DNA from: Curtobacterium flaccumfaciens pv. betae
GTDB taxonomy: Bacteria > Actinomycetota > Actinomycetes > Actinomycetales > Microbacteriaceae
Direction: 5' to 3'
Assembly: GCF_026241855.1 (NCBI RefSeq)
Contig: NZ_JAPJDC010000001.1
Coordinates: forward strand, 2,604,001-2,668,000
DNA: 64,000 nt
Positions within the stretch are counted from its first letter, which is position 1, and each line of letters opens with the position of its first letter. Of the stretch, positions 1 through 7,673 are shown one piece after another. Under the pieces are notes generated by a model. That model made no database searches, had not been told where the DNA came from, and saw only the letters and a list, made by a program, of their open reading frames with translations. The position numbers and the translations under genes are program-made.

Positions 1-10
1 GCGCGACCGG

Positions 11-1954
11 TCAGTCCGCCAGCGGGACCTCGATCACGACCCGCTCGGCGGGGTCGGTGAGCACCCGCTCGAGGTCACCCCACGTCGCCGCCCGGCGGTA
101 CTCCCACCCGAGGCCCGTGACGACCCGCTCGACGTCGACGTGCTGCGGGGTCGACATCATCCGCCGCATGTCGGCCTCCGGCGTGGTCTTCGCCACCTCG
201 AGCCCGCGGAAGATCGCGCCACCGTGGTCGTTGCCGACGACGACCTGCACCCGGTGGGTGCGTTCTTCGGTGCCGGTGACGAACGCTCCGAGGTCGTGCA
301 GCAGCGTCAGGTCGCCGAGGAGCACGCGGGTGGTACCCACCGAGGCCGAGGACTGTTCGAGCGCCGCGGCGATGCCGAGCGCGGTCGAGACGGTGCCGTC
401 GATGCCGGCGAGCCCGCGGTTCGCGTGCACCCGGATCTTCTTGCCGAGCACCCGGGCATCGGCTTCACGGATGAGCTGCGACGCCCCGAGGACCAGCCGG
501 TCGTGCGGCCAGGTCACGCCCCAGACGGCCTCGGCGAGCATGGCGCGGTCGACGGGTCGGCGACGGAGCGCGACCTCGTCACGCAGGAACTTGTTCCGCT
601 CGGCGCGGTCGGCGGAGCGCTTGGCGTCGAGGTCCGGGCCGGCGTCGCCGTCGCCCAGGATCCGCCGGCTGGAGCCGACCCAGCGGCCGACCCACGCGCG
701 GTGCTCCGGCCGGGTCCGCCCCGTCACGCGGACGTCGGACACGAAGGTGGTCAATGATTCGCTGGGCCCACGCCGCCGGTTCCCGGGCGACGCGCCAGCG
801 GCGTCCGGGCCGTGCCGGTGGGGAGAGGCGCGGGCCGGGTCGAAGGGGTCGGCCGCCGGTCCGCGGACCACGATCGTCTCGACCCCGTCGCGCTGCAGGA
901 GCGCGGGGACCTCCCTGCTGAGGGTCGGGTGGCCGAGCACGACGGCCCGGCGGACGGCACCGCCGTGGTCCGGGTCGCGCAGCAGTTCGCGGTAGGCCAC
1001 GACCAGGTTGCGGCCGAAGCGCGCGCCGCTCGAGACCTCGGCGAGGAGCGGCGCGCCGAGTTCCCAGGCGATCCGCTCGGCGTCCTCGCCGGCGTCGTGC
1101 CCGGCGATGACGACGGTGCCCGGTTCGTCATCCGGGGTGAGTTCGGCGACCGGCAGACCGGTGTGCGCCCGGCGGGTGGCGAACGCCAGGTCGACCTCGT
1201 CGTCCGGCACGGGGCTGACGTGCTCCGGGGCGAGCCCGGCGGACAGCGGCTCGCGGAACGCGACGTTGAGCTGCGCGGGACCGGGCTGCCCGGTGTGCCC
1301 CGCTGCGGCGGCGACGGCCTGTCGGGCGAGGGTGCGCAGGGCGTCGCGCACCGAGGCGTCGACGCCGTGCGCCGACGGAGCCTCGACGTCGCGGACGAAG
1401 GCGACGGCCTGGCCGAAGATCCCCGGCTGGACGGTGGTCTGGTTGCTGCCGATGCCGCGCAGTTCGTCGGGACGGTCGGCGCTCAGCACGATCATCGGCA
1501 CGCCGGAGTGGTGCGCCTCGAGCACGGCGGGGTGCAGGTTCGCCACCGCGGTGCCCGACGTCGTCACCACCGCTGCGGGCCGGTGCGTCTCGACCGCGAG
1601 CCCGAGTGCGAAGAACCCGGCGGTCCGTTCGTCCAACCGCACGTGCACGGTCAGCCCACCGGCGCGTTCCAGGGCGACCGCCGCGAGGGCGAGTGCCTGG
1701 GAACGCGAACCGGGGCTCACGACGACGTCGGTGACGCCGGCACGCACGAGTTCCTGCAGGAGGGCGAGCGCGGTGTCCGTCGCCGGGCTGCCCGAACCGA
1801 CGGGGCCGTCAGCGATCGGTGCGGCCGTCGTCGTCGCGCTCGTGGAACTGGTCTTCGAGGTCTCGGAGGGTCGCGTCGTCCTGGTCCTTGTCCGTGAGGG
1901 TGGTGCCCGGCTCCGGCGTGGTGCCGAGGAAGTCCGGGTCGTCTTCGGGTCCAC
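11..1954 (-). CDS. menD: MenD, SEPHCHC synthase (menaquinone biosynthesis)
   Basis: Thiamine-diphosphate enzyme joining isochorismate and 2-oxoglutarate, the first committed step of menaquinone synthesis. The N-terminal SPGSRSQ block, the TTSGTAVANLHPAV segment and the C-terminal GDLTLLHDLGAF and GNDHGGAIF TPP-site blocks are present, so the enzyme looks intact. The start is unclear. Family homology begins near 1816, where only ATC is in frame; the nearest usual start codon is GTG at 1954 (used here, 647 aa with an R/T/S-rich extension), and another GTG lies at 2020. Both overlap the upstream PLDc_N gene, and I see no Shine-Dalgarno sequence. An insert of about 26 residues (RASPH...RRGPS, DNA 762-833) sits in a linker and resembles one in nadB. 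Confidence 0.92.
   Translation of the reverse strand: MDPKTTRTSSAPRRSRAPPSRTRTRTTRPSETSKTSSTSATTTAAPIADGPVGSGSPATDTALALLQELVRAGVTDVVVSPGSRSQALALAAVALERAGGLTVHVRLDERTAGFFALGLAVETHRPAAVVTTSGTAVANLHPAVLEAHHSGVPMIVLSADRPDELRGIGSNQTTVQPGIFGQAVAFVRDVEAPSAHGVDASVRDALRTLARQAVAAAAGHTGQPGPAQLNVAFREPLSAGLAPEHVSPVPDDEVDLAFATRRAHTGLPVAELTPDDEPGTVVIAGHDAGEDAERIAWELGAPLLAEVSSGARFGRNLVVAYRELLRDPDHGGAVRRAVVLGHPTLSREVPALLQRDGVETIVVRGPAADPFDPARASPHRHGPDAAGASPGNRRRGPSESLTTFVSDVRVTGRTRPEHRAWVGRWVGSSRRILGDGDAGPDLDAKRSADRAERNKFLRDEVALRRRPVDRAMLAEAVWGVTWPHDRLVLGASQLIREADARVLGKKIRVHANRGLAGIDGTVSTALGIAAALEQSSASVGTTRVLLGDLTLLHDLGAFVTGTEERTHRVQVVVGNDHGGAIFRGLEVAKTTPEADMRRMMSTPQHVDVERVVTGLGWEYRRAATWGDLERVLTDPAERVVIEVPLAD
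762..833. repeat. In-frame repeat insert, copy in menD
   Basis: This segment begins CTGGGCCCACGC and ends GTGGGGAGAGGCGCGG on the + strand. The same two ends, in the same order and orientation, bound a similar segment inside nadB (59438-59518). Both genes read it in the same frame, giving RASPH...RRGPS. The middle can fold (CCCGG..GACGC with GCGTC..CGGG). It looks like a small mobile or spreading palindromic element tolerated in protein linkers, but that is inference from two copies. Confidence 0.6.
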
Positions 1955-2168
1955 GGTAGCGGGCCGACGCACCGGGGTCGGCCGCCGGGGTGCGACCGAG
2001 CAGGAACCAGAGCACGCCACCGAGGACGGGCAGGACGATGACGAGCAGGAGCCACACGCCGCGACGCAGGGAACGGACGCGCTGACGCGGCATCGTGCCG
2101 CAGTCGATGGCCGCGTACACCGTGAAGGCGACGGCGGCCACGGCGACGATCAACCACAAGCGGACCAT
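1809..2168 (-). CDS. PLD nuclease N-terminal domain (PLDc_N) membrane protein
   Basis: A 119-aa membrane protein. Residues 1-20 form one hydrophobic helix and residues 36-58 a second (VWLLLVIVLPVLGGVLWFLLGR), the layout of the short domain found at the N-terminus of cardiolipin synthases and as stand-alone actinobacterial proteins. The acidic C-terminal tail has no catalytic HKD motif, so no enzyme activity is expected. The ATG is 7 nt after TAGACT (reverse strand, 2176-2181), so the mRNA is probably leaderless. The 3' part overlaps the uncertain start of menD and the two may be cotranscribed. Divergent from the DUF4229 gene. Confidence 0.8.
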   Translation of the reverse strand: MVRLWLIVAVAAVAFTVYAAIDCGTMPRQRVRSLRRGVWLLLVIVLPVLGGVLWFLLGRTPAADPGASARYRGPEDDPDFLGTTPEPGTTLTDKDQDDATLRDLEDQFHERDDDGRTDR

Positions 2169-2175
2169 GCGGTGA

Positions 2176-2227
2176 AGTCTAGGTCGCGACCCTGTGATGC
2201 CCCTGCCGGTCGGCGCTTCCGTAGACT
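2176..2227. promoter_or_regulatory. Divergent -10 boxes for PLDc_N/menD and DUF4229
   Basis: TAGACT on the reverse strand (2176-2181) is 7 nt before ATG 2168. TAGACT on the forward strand (2222-2227) is 6 nt before GTG 2234. Both spacings fit leaderless transcripts. No convincing -35 was found. Confidence 0.55.
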
Positions 2228-2233
2228 CACCGT

Positions 2234-2569
2234 GTGAAAGCGTGGCTCCTGTACACCCTGGCTCGGCTCGGCATCTTCGTGGTGGCGCTCGTGCTCCTCC
2301 TGCTCCTGACGCCGATGCCGTGGTACTGGGCGACGATCGTGGCCGCCCTGGTGGGCCTGCTCATCTCGTACATCGCCCTGTCCGGACTGCGCACGCAGGT
2401 GGCCCTGAGCCTGGCGAACCGCCGCGGCACCCCGGAGCGCGACGCCGACTCGGACTTCGAGGACGACTTCGTCGACGCCGCCGACTCCGACGCCGCGGCC
2501 ACCCCGGCCGACCGTCCGGTGTCCGACGCCGACCGGCACGGAGCGCGCCGGGACACCGACGCCGACTGA
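2234..2569 (+). CDS. DUF4229 membrane protein
   Basis: A 111-aa protein with two predicted membrane helices in the first 55 residues (GIFVVALVLLLLLTPMPWYW and ATIVAALVGLLISYIAL), a short basic stretch (LANRRG), then an acidic, disordered tail rich in Asp and Ala. This is the DUF4229 layout, often near menaquinone genes in actinobacteria; the function is unknown. Start GTG 2234 is 6 nt after TAGACT, so a leaderless start is likely. It is convergent with menA. Confidence 0.75.
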   Translation: MKAWLLYTLARLGIFVVALVLLLLLTPMPWYWATIVAALVGLLISYIALSGLRTQVALSLANRRGTPERDADSDFEDDFVDAADSDAAATPADRPVSDADRHGARRDTDAD

Positions 2570-2607
2570 CCCGGGCGCGGGGCCGCCCGGTCGAGCAGCC
2601 GGAACGG

Positions 2608-3603
2608 CTACGGCTGGACGGCCAGGGTGATCCCGAGCACCACGCCGAAGGCGAGCGAGGCGAACGACGACAGCTGCAGGGCCGTGATGAGCTCGCGGGG
2701 CTTCCGTGACGACACCCCGATCGCCAGTGCCGGCAGGGCCAGCAGCAGCGAGAAGTACGTGAAGCCCGTGCGGAAGTACAGCAGCACGAACCAGAGCAGC
2801 ACGACGTACGGCAGCATCAGGAACAGGCCGAAGAGGACGCGGGCCACCGGACGGCCGACGACCACGGCGAGCGTGCGCTTGCCCGCCAGCTGGTCCTCGT
2901 CGATGTCGCGGATGTTGTTCACCATCAGGACCGCGCAGGCGAAGAACCCGGCGGCGACGGCGGCTGCCCAGCCGTTGACGGTGACCTCGCGGATCTGCAC
3001 GAACTGGGTGCCGAGCACGGCGACCAGTCCGAAGAAGACGAAGACGAACACCTCGCCGAGGGCGTTGTACCCGTACGGCTTCTTGCCACCGGTGTAGAAC
3101 CAGGCGGCGACGATGGCGGCGGCCCCCACGAGCAGCAGCCACCACAGCTGGGTGAGCAGCACGATGACCAGGCCGGCGACCGCGGCCAGGCCGAAGAACG
3201 TCAGGGCGACGGTGAGCACGGTCCGGGGCTTGGCCAGGCCGGCTCCGGTGAGTCGTGCCGGACCGACGCGGTACTGGTCGGTGCCGCGGACCCCGTCGGA
3301 GTAGTCGTTGCTGTAGTTCACGCCGATCTGCAGGAACAGCGCCACGGCCAGGGCGAGCAGCGCGACCGCGAGGTGGCCGTCCTTCGCCAGGTAGTCGCCG
3401 AAGTCGCCGGGCTCACCGCTGTCGACGAACGCGACGGCGGTGCCGAGCACGACCGGGACGACACCGAGGGTCAGGGTGCGCAGGCGTGCGCCGCCGATCC
3501 AGTCGCGCGCGGTCGCCTTCCGCTTGGTGCGGGCGGGGGCAGCGGCCTTCGCCGGGTTGCCGGACCGGCCCTGCTTCTGCGTCGAGTTCTTCGTTCGTGC
3601 CAC
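2608..3603 (-). CDS. menA: MenA, DHNA polyprenyltransferase
   Basis: Integral membrane UbiA-family enzyme that attaches the polyprenyl tail to 1,4-dihydroxy-2-naphthoate to make demethylmenaquinone. 331 aa. The first Asp-rich motif is NYSNDYSDG, with the second around NNIRDIDEDQLAGKRTL, and many membrane helices surround them. GTG 3603 is used; it lies 11 bp after the menE stop, so menB-menE-menA form one unit. The first 35 residues are Lys/Ala-rich and probably cytoplasmic. Confidence 0.93.
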   Translation of the reverse strand: MARTKNSTQKQGRSGNPAKAAAPARTKRKATARDWIGGARLRTLTLGVVPVVLGTAVAFVDSGEPGDFGDYLAKDGHLAVALLALAVALFLQIGVNYSNDYSDGVRGTDQYRVGPARLTGAGLAKPRTVLTVALTFFGLAAVAGLVIVLLTQLWWLLLVGAAAIVAAWFYTGGKKPYGYNALGEVFVFVFFGLVAVLGTQFVQIREVTVNGWAAAVAAGFFACAVLMVNNIRDIDEDQLAGKRTLAVVVGRPVARVLFGLFLMLPYVVLLWFVLLYFRTGFTYFSLLLALPALAIGVSSRKPRELITALQLSSFASLAFGVVLGITLAVQP

Positions 3604-3614
3604 GAGCACCGATC

Positions 3615-4790
3615 TTATTGCCGATGCGACCGCCCGGCGGCTCGCGGTCCCGACGAGCGGACCGGGTCGACGAGCGCCTGCACGGCCCGACGGTCGGGTT
3701 TGCCCGACGGCAGCATCGGGATCCGGTCCACCAGGACCACGTCGGCGGGGCGGGCGGCACGCCCCAGGGCGGCTCCGACGTGGGTACGCGCGGCCTCGAG
3801 GTCGAGCGGCTGCTCGGTGACGACGACCGGGACCTCGCCCCACTCCCCCGCCGAGCGCCGGGCGACGACAGCGCTCTCCTGCCCGGGGAGCCCGCGGACG
3901 AGCCGTTCGACCGCACCGAGCTGGACCTTCTCGCCGCCGGAGATCACCACGTCGTCGAGGCGTCCGAGCACGCGGACCACGCCGTCGGACAGGGTCGCGG
4001 TGTCCCCGGTCCGGTACCAGCGCAGCCCGTCCCGCTCGACGAAGGCCGACGCCGTGCGGGCGTCGTCGTCGAGGTACCCCTCGGCGAGCATCGGCCCGGC
4101 CAGGTGCAGCTCGCCGTCGACCAGCGCGGTGCGCACCGTGCCGAACGGGACGCCGTCGTACACGCATCCACCGCTCGTCTCGCTCGCACCGTACGTCGTC
4201 ACGATCCGGACCCCGGCGTCGAGCGCCCGCTGCCGGAGCGGCGCCGGGGTGGCCTGCCCGCCGACCAGCACCGCGTCGAACCGGGCGAGCGCACGCGTGG
4301 CGTCGGGGTCGTCGAGGACTCGTGCGAGCTGCACCGGCACCAGGGAGGTGTAGCGACGGGGCGCGGCCGGACCGACGACGAGCCGTTCGGCCGCCTCGGT
4401 GAACGCGGCGGCCGCGAAGTGCCCGGGTGGCACGACGACGGGGTCGGTGCCCGCGGTGATCGAGCGGGTCAGGACGTTGATGCCCGCGATGTAGTGCGTC
4501 GGCAGGGCGAGCACCCAGCGCCCGGGCCCACCGAGTGCCGTGTCGGCCGCGGCGGCACCGGCGAGGAGCGCCTCGGACGAGAGCGCCACGCGCTTGCCCG
4601 TGCCGGTGGACCCGCTCGTCTCGACCACCAGGGCGACCGCCTGACGGACCTCGGCCGGCGGTGGCGTCGGCAGTGCAGGAGCCCCCTCGGCGACGGGGAG
4701 CAGTGCGGGGCCGCCGGCGAGTGCTGCCTCCAGGCCGCGCAGCACGGCCGTCGGGTCCGACGTGCCGGTCGCGACCAGCGGACGGGGCAT
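3615..4790 (-). CDS. menE: MenE, o-succinylbenzoate-CoA ligase
   Basis: Adenylate-forming enzyme that activates o-succinylbenzoate to its CoA thioester. 391 aa from ATG 4790, short for the family (often about 450 aa or more). The phosphate-binding motif ETSGSTGTGKRV is near residue 82, YGASET is the adenylation core, and WYRTGDTA and GRLDDVVISGGEKV are the later signature motifs; LPSGKPDRR carries the C-terminal lysine. The ATG overlaps the menB stop as TGATG, implying translational coupling; an in-frame start 27 nt upstream is possible but less likely. Confidence 0.93.
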   Translation of the reverse strand: MPRPLVATGTSDPTAVLRGLEAALAGGPALLPVAEGAPALPTPPPAEVRQAVALVVETSGSTGTGKRVALSSEALLAGAAAADTALGGPGRWVLALPTHYIAGINVLTRSITAGTDPVVVPPGHFAAAAFTEAAERLVVGPAAPRRYTSLVPVQLARVLDDPDATRALARFDAVLVGGQATPAPLRQRALDAGVRIVTTYGASETSGGCVYDGVPFGTVRTALVDGELHLAGPMLAEGYLDDDARTASAFVERDGLRWYRTGDTATLSDGVVRVLGRLDDVVISGGEKVQLGAVERLVRGLPGQESAVVARRSAGEWGEVPVVVTEQPLDLEAARTHVGAALGRAARPADVVLVDRIPMLPSGKPDRRAVQALVDPVRSSGPRAAGRSHRQ

Positions 4791-5719
4791 CAGTAGTGCC
4801 AGGGGAACGCGGTCCACTCGGGAGCGCGCTTCTCGAGGAACGAGTCGCGACCCTCGACGGCCTCGTCGGTGCCGTAGGCCAGCCGCGTGGCCTCGCCCGC
4901 GAACACCTGCTGGCCGACCATGCCGTCGTCCACGGCGTTGAACGCGTACTTGAGCATCCGGATCGCCGTCGGGGACTTGCCGAGCACGATCTCGCCCCAG
5001 CGGATCGCTTCACGCTCCAGGTCGGCGTGCGGCACCACGGCGTTCACCGCCCCCATCTCGTACGCGCGCTGGGCGGAGTACTCCTGGGCGAGGAAGAAGA
5101 CCTCGCGGGCGAACTTCTGCCCGATCTGCTTGGCGTAGTAGGCGCTCCCGTAGCCGCCGTCGAACGAGCCGACGTCGGCATCGGTCTGCTTGAACTTCCC
5201 GTGCTCGGCGCTGGCGATGGTGAGGTCGCAGATCGCGTGCAGGGAGTGCCCGCCGCCCGCAGCCCAGCCGGGGACGACCGCGATGACGACCTTGGGCATC
5301 ATCCGGATCAGGCGCTGGACCTCGAGGATGTGCAGCCGCCCCATCGACGCCTGGGCGGCCGCGGGGTCGACGCCCTCCGGCGGTGCACCCTCGTCGCCGA
5401 CGTACTGGTAGCCGCTCCGCCCCCGGATGCGCTGGTCGCCGCCGGAGCAGAACGCCCACCCGCCGTCCTTCGGGCTGGGGCCGTTGCCGGTGAGCAGCAC
5501 GACGCCGACACGGGGGTCCTGCCGGGCGTCGTCGAGGGCGCGGTAGAGCTCGTCGACCGTGCGCGGGCGGAAGGCGTTGCGGACCTCGGGACGGTCGAAG
5601 GCGACCCGGACGATGCCCTTGGAGACGTGCTTGTGGTACGTGATGTCGGTGAACTGCTCCGCGATCGGAGCGGTGGTCCAGACGTCGGGGTCGAACAGGT
5701 CGGAGACGGGAGCAGCCAT
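4790..5719 (-). CDS. menB: MenB, 1,4-dihydroxy-2-naphthoyl-CoA synthase
   Basis: Crotonase-fold enzyme closing the second ring of the naphthoquinone. 309 aa. Family blocks include VAFDRPEVRNAFRP, the oxyanion region AFCSGGDQRIRG, the VVIAVVPGWAAGGGHSL segment and DADVGSFDGGYGSAY near the active site. First gene of the menB-menE-menA unit. TACGTT lies 6 nt before ATG 5719 (reverse strand, 5726-5731), consistent with a leaderless transcript. Confidence 0.96.
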   Translation of the reverse strand: MAAPVSDLFDPDVWTTAPIAEQFTDITYHKHVSKGIVRVAFDRPEVRNAFRPRTVDELYRALDDARQDPRVGVVLLTGNGPSPKDGGWAFCSGGDQRIRGRSGYQYVGDEGAPPEGVDPAAAQASMGRLHILEVQRLIRMMPKVVIAVVPGWAAGGGHSLHAICDLTIASAEHGKFKQTDADVGSFDGGYGSAYYAKQIGQKFAREVFFLAQEYSAQRAYEMGAVNAVVPHADLEREAIRWGEIVLGKSPTAIRMLKYAFNAVDDGMVGQQVFAGEATRLAYGTDEAVEGRDSFLEKRAPEWTAFPWHY

Positions 5720-5750
5720 GCTCCCAACGTACCGCCGGGCGTCTGGCGGG

Positions 5751-6293
5751 TCAGGCGCCCATGTCGGTCAGGATCTCCGGCGCGACGAACACCATGATCA
5801 CGATGAGGATCACGGGGTTCGCGAAGAACGCCAGGACGACCCCGACGGCGCCGTACCAGCGTCCGAACGAGCCGACGGCGGCGACGAACCCGAGCACCGC
5901 GGCGACGAGCGTCAGGAACACGACGACGAAGCAGATGCCGAAGGCGAAGTTCGTGTCACCGCCCATGAACACGGCGAAGGCACTGGCGTCCACCGCGGCG
6001 GAGACGACGGCGAGGCCGAGTGCGATCTTGCCGACGACGGGGTTGCGGCGCCTCGTGGCGCCCGTCTGCCGCACGTCGACGGTGTTGCGCTGCATGAGGC
6101 GGGCGAAGTCGTCGGAGTCGCGCCCGGCAGCCGCCGCGGGTCGAGCGCCCGCTGCCGGTCGGGCTGCCGCCGCTGGTCGGGCTGCGGCCGCCGATCGGGC
6201 TGCCGACGCCGGACGGGCCGCGGCGCCCGACGGGTCGGACGGGCGCTGCGATGCGCGTTGCTGTGCTGCGCGCTGCCGCGGATCCACCGCCAC
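5751..6293 (-). CDS. Membrane protein with Ala/Arg/Pro repeat N-terminus
   Basis: 180 aa, not assigned to a family. Residues 20-58 are a low-complexity run of AARPA-type repeats, followed by a soluble stretch (DSDDFARLMQRNTVDVR) and three or four hydrophobic helices to the C-terminus. GTG 6293 is chosen because GGAGGC lies just before it; GTG 6287 is also possible. It sits head-to-head with menC and follows menB by 31 bp. The repeat is encoded by a GC-rich DNA run at about 6125-6230. Confidence 0.6.
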   Translation of the reverse strand: MAVDPRQRAAQQRASQRPSDPSGAAARPASAARSAAAARPAAAARPAAGARPAAAAGRDSDDFARLMQRNTVDVRQTGATRRRNPVVGKIALGLAVVSAAVDASAFAVFMGGDTNFAFGICFVVVFLTLVAAVLGFVAAVGSFGRWYGAVGVVLAFFANPVILIVIMVFVAPEILTDMGA

Positions 6294-6421
6294 CGAGCCT
6301 CCATCGTCTTCGGGTCGTTCCCCTGCCGACCGAGGCCGACCGATGCATGCTAGTGCCCTGCCCTGGCGGTCCCCTCCGAGGAACCGGCAGGCCCCCTGGG
6401 TGCGGTGGGAGGATGGCGGAC

Positions 6422-7402
6422 GTGCTCCCCGACCTCGCCGAACTCCTCGCCGACGCCCACGTGGTGGCCCTGCCGATGCGCGTGCGGTTCCGCGGCATCA
6501 CCACGCGCGAGGCGGTCGTGCTGCGCGGCCCCGCAGGTTGGACCGAGTTCTCGCCGTTCGTCGAGTACGACGACGCCGAGGCCGCCGCCTGGCTGCGGGC
6601 CACCGTCGACTTCGGGTGGACGGACCACGAACCGGCCGCCGACTCCGTGCCGGTCAACGCCACGGTCCCGGCGATCGCCGCCGACGCCGTCGCCGACCTG
6701 CTCGCGCGGTACCCCGGGTGCACCACCGCCAAGGTCAAGGTCGCGGAGCCCGGCACGACCGTCGACGACGACGTCGCCCGTGTCGCCGCGGTCCGCCGGG
6801 TGATGGGGCCCGAGGCCGCGGTCCGGGTCGACGCGAACGGGCTGTGGAGCGTGGAACAGGCCAGCGCAGCGCTGGAGCGGCTCGCACCGTTCGACCTGCA
6901 GTACGCCGAGCAGCCCTGTGCGACGGTGCCCGAACTCGCCGAGCTCCGGTCGCGCGTCGCCGGTCTCGGGGTCCGGGTCGCCGCCGACGAGAGCGTCCGG
7001 AAGGCGAGCGACCCCCTCGCCGTCGCCCGGGCCGGTGCCGCCGACGTCCTGGTCGTGAAGGCCCAGCCGCTCGGCGGGATCAGCGCGGCCCGTGCCGTCA
7101 TCGCCGACGCCGGGTTGCCGTGCGTCGTCTCCAGCGCGCTCGACACCTCGGTCGGGCTCGGGATGGGAGCGTTCCTGGCCGCCGCGGCGATGACCCCCGG
7201 GTACGCAGCAGGGCTCGGGACGGCGGTGATGTTCGCCGGGGACGTCACGGCCGATCCCCTGTTGCCGGATGGCGGTCGGGTGCCGGTGCGCCGGGTCGAC
7301 GTCGCGCCGGAGCTGGTGGAGCGCTCCGCCGCGTCGCCGGAACGCACGGCGTGGTGGCGTGCGCGGGTGGCCCGCGTGCACGCACTGCTCGCCGCCGGGT
7401 AG
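6422..7402 (+). CDS. menC: MenC, o-succinylbenzoate synthase
   Basis: Enolase-superfamily enzyme that dehydrates SHCHC to o-succinylbenzoate. Catalytic blocks are the KxK motif (TAKVKVAE), the metal ligands in VRVDANGLW, AEQPC and AADESV, and the second Lys in VVKAQPLGG. GTG 6422 is chosen because GGGAGG at 6407-6412 is correctly spaced for it but runs straight into the alternative ATG at 6413. 326 aa. It is convergent with ccsB, with a 52-bp perfect palindrome between them. Confidence 0.93.
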   Translation: MLPDLAELLADAHVVALPMRVRFRGITTREAVVLRGPAGWTEFSPFVEYDDAEAAAWLRATVDFGWTDHEPAADSVPVNATVPAIAADAVADLLARYPGCTTAKVKVAEPGTTVDDDVARVAAVRRVMGPEAAVRVDANGLWSVEQASAALERLAPFDLQYAEQPCATVPELAELRSRVAGLGVRVAADESVRKASDPLAVARAGAADVLVVKAQPLGGISAARAVIADAGLPCVVSSALDTSVGLGMGAFLAAAAMTPGYAAGLGTAVMFAGDVTADPLLPDGGRVPVRRVDVAPELVERSAASPERTAWWRARVARVHALLAAG

Positions 7403-7419
7403 CGCACGCGCCGCGTCCT

Positions 7420-7560
7420 CACGAGACGCCGTCGTCTCCGCAAGACGCCGGCGTCTCCTTTCGGCGCCGCCACGTCATCGAGGCGCCGCCGAGTCATCGA
7501 GCCGCCGCCGAATCCTGCGGCGTCTCGCCGACGACGCGGCGTCCCACCGACACGACGGCG
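7420..7560. repeat. Intergenic short repeats (GACGCCG/CGGCGTC units)
   Basis: Between menC and ccsB the motifs AGACGCCG and CGGCGTCTC recur in both orientations. A 19-bp unit (GCGCCGCC..GTCATCGAG) occurs twice in tandem at 7464-7501 with a degenerate third copy. No coding potential is apparent. This looks like a cluster of decayed palindromic repeats. Confidence 0.5.
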
Positions 7561-7585
7561 TCTTCCTGGCCGTGCACGCGACCCG

Positions 7586-7637
7586 ACGACGGACGGGAGG
7601 CACGGTGCCAGCTGGCACCGTGCCTCCCGTCCGTCGT
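7586..7637. terminator. Perfect 52-bp palindrome, bidirectional terminator
   Basis: Two 26-bp arms with no loop and no mismatch, centred on GGTGCCAGCTGGCACC, lie between the convergent genes menC and ccsB. There is no T-run, as is common in high-GC actinobacteria. The core is shared with the palindrome at 30475-30520. Confidence 0.75.
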
Positions 7638-7673
7638 GGTCGCGACCAGGGCCGCATCAGCGACCCACGCGGC

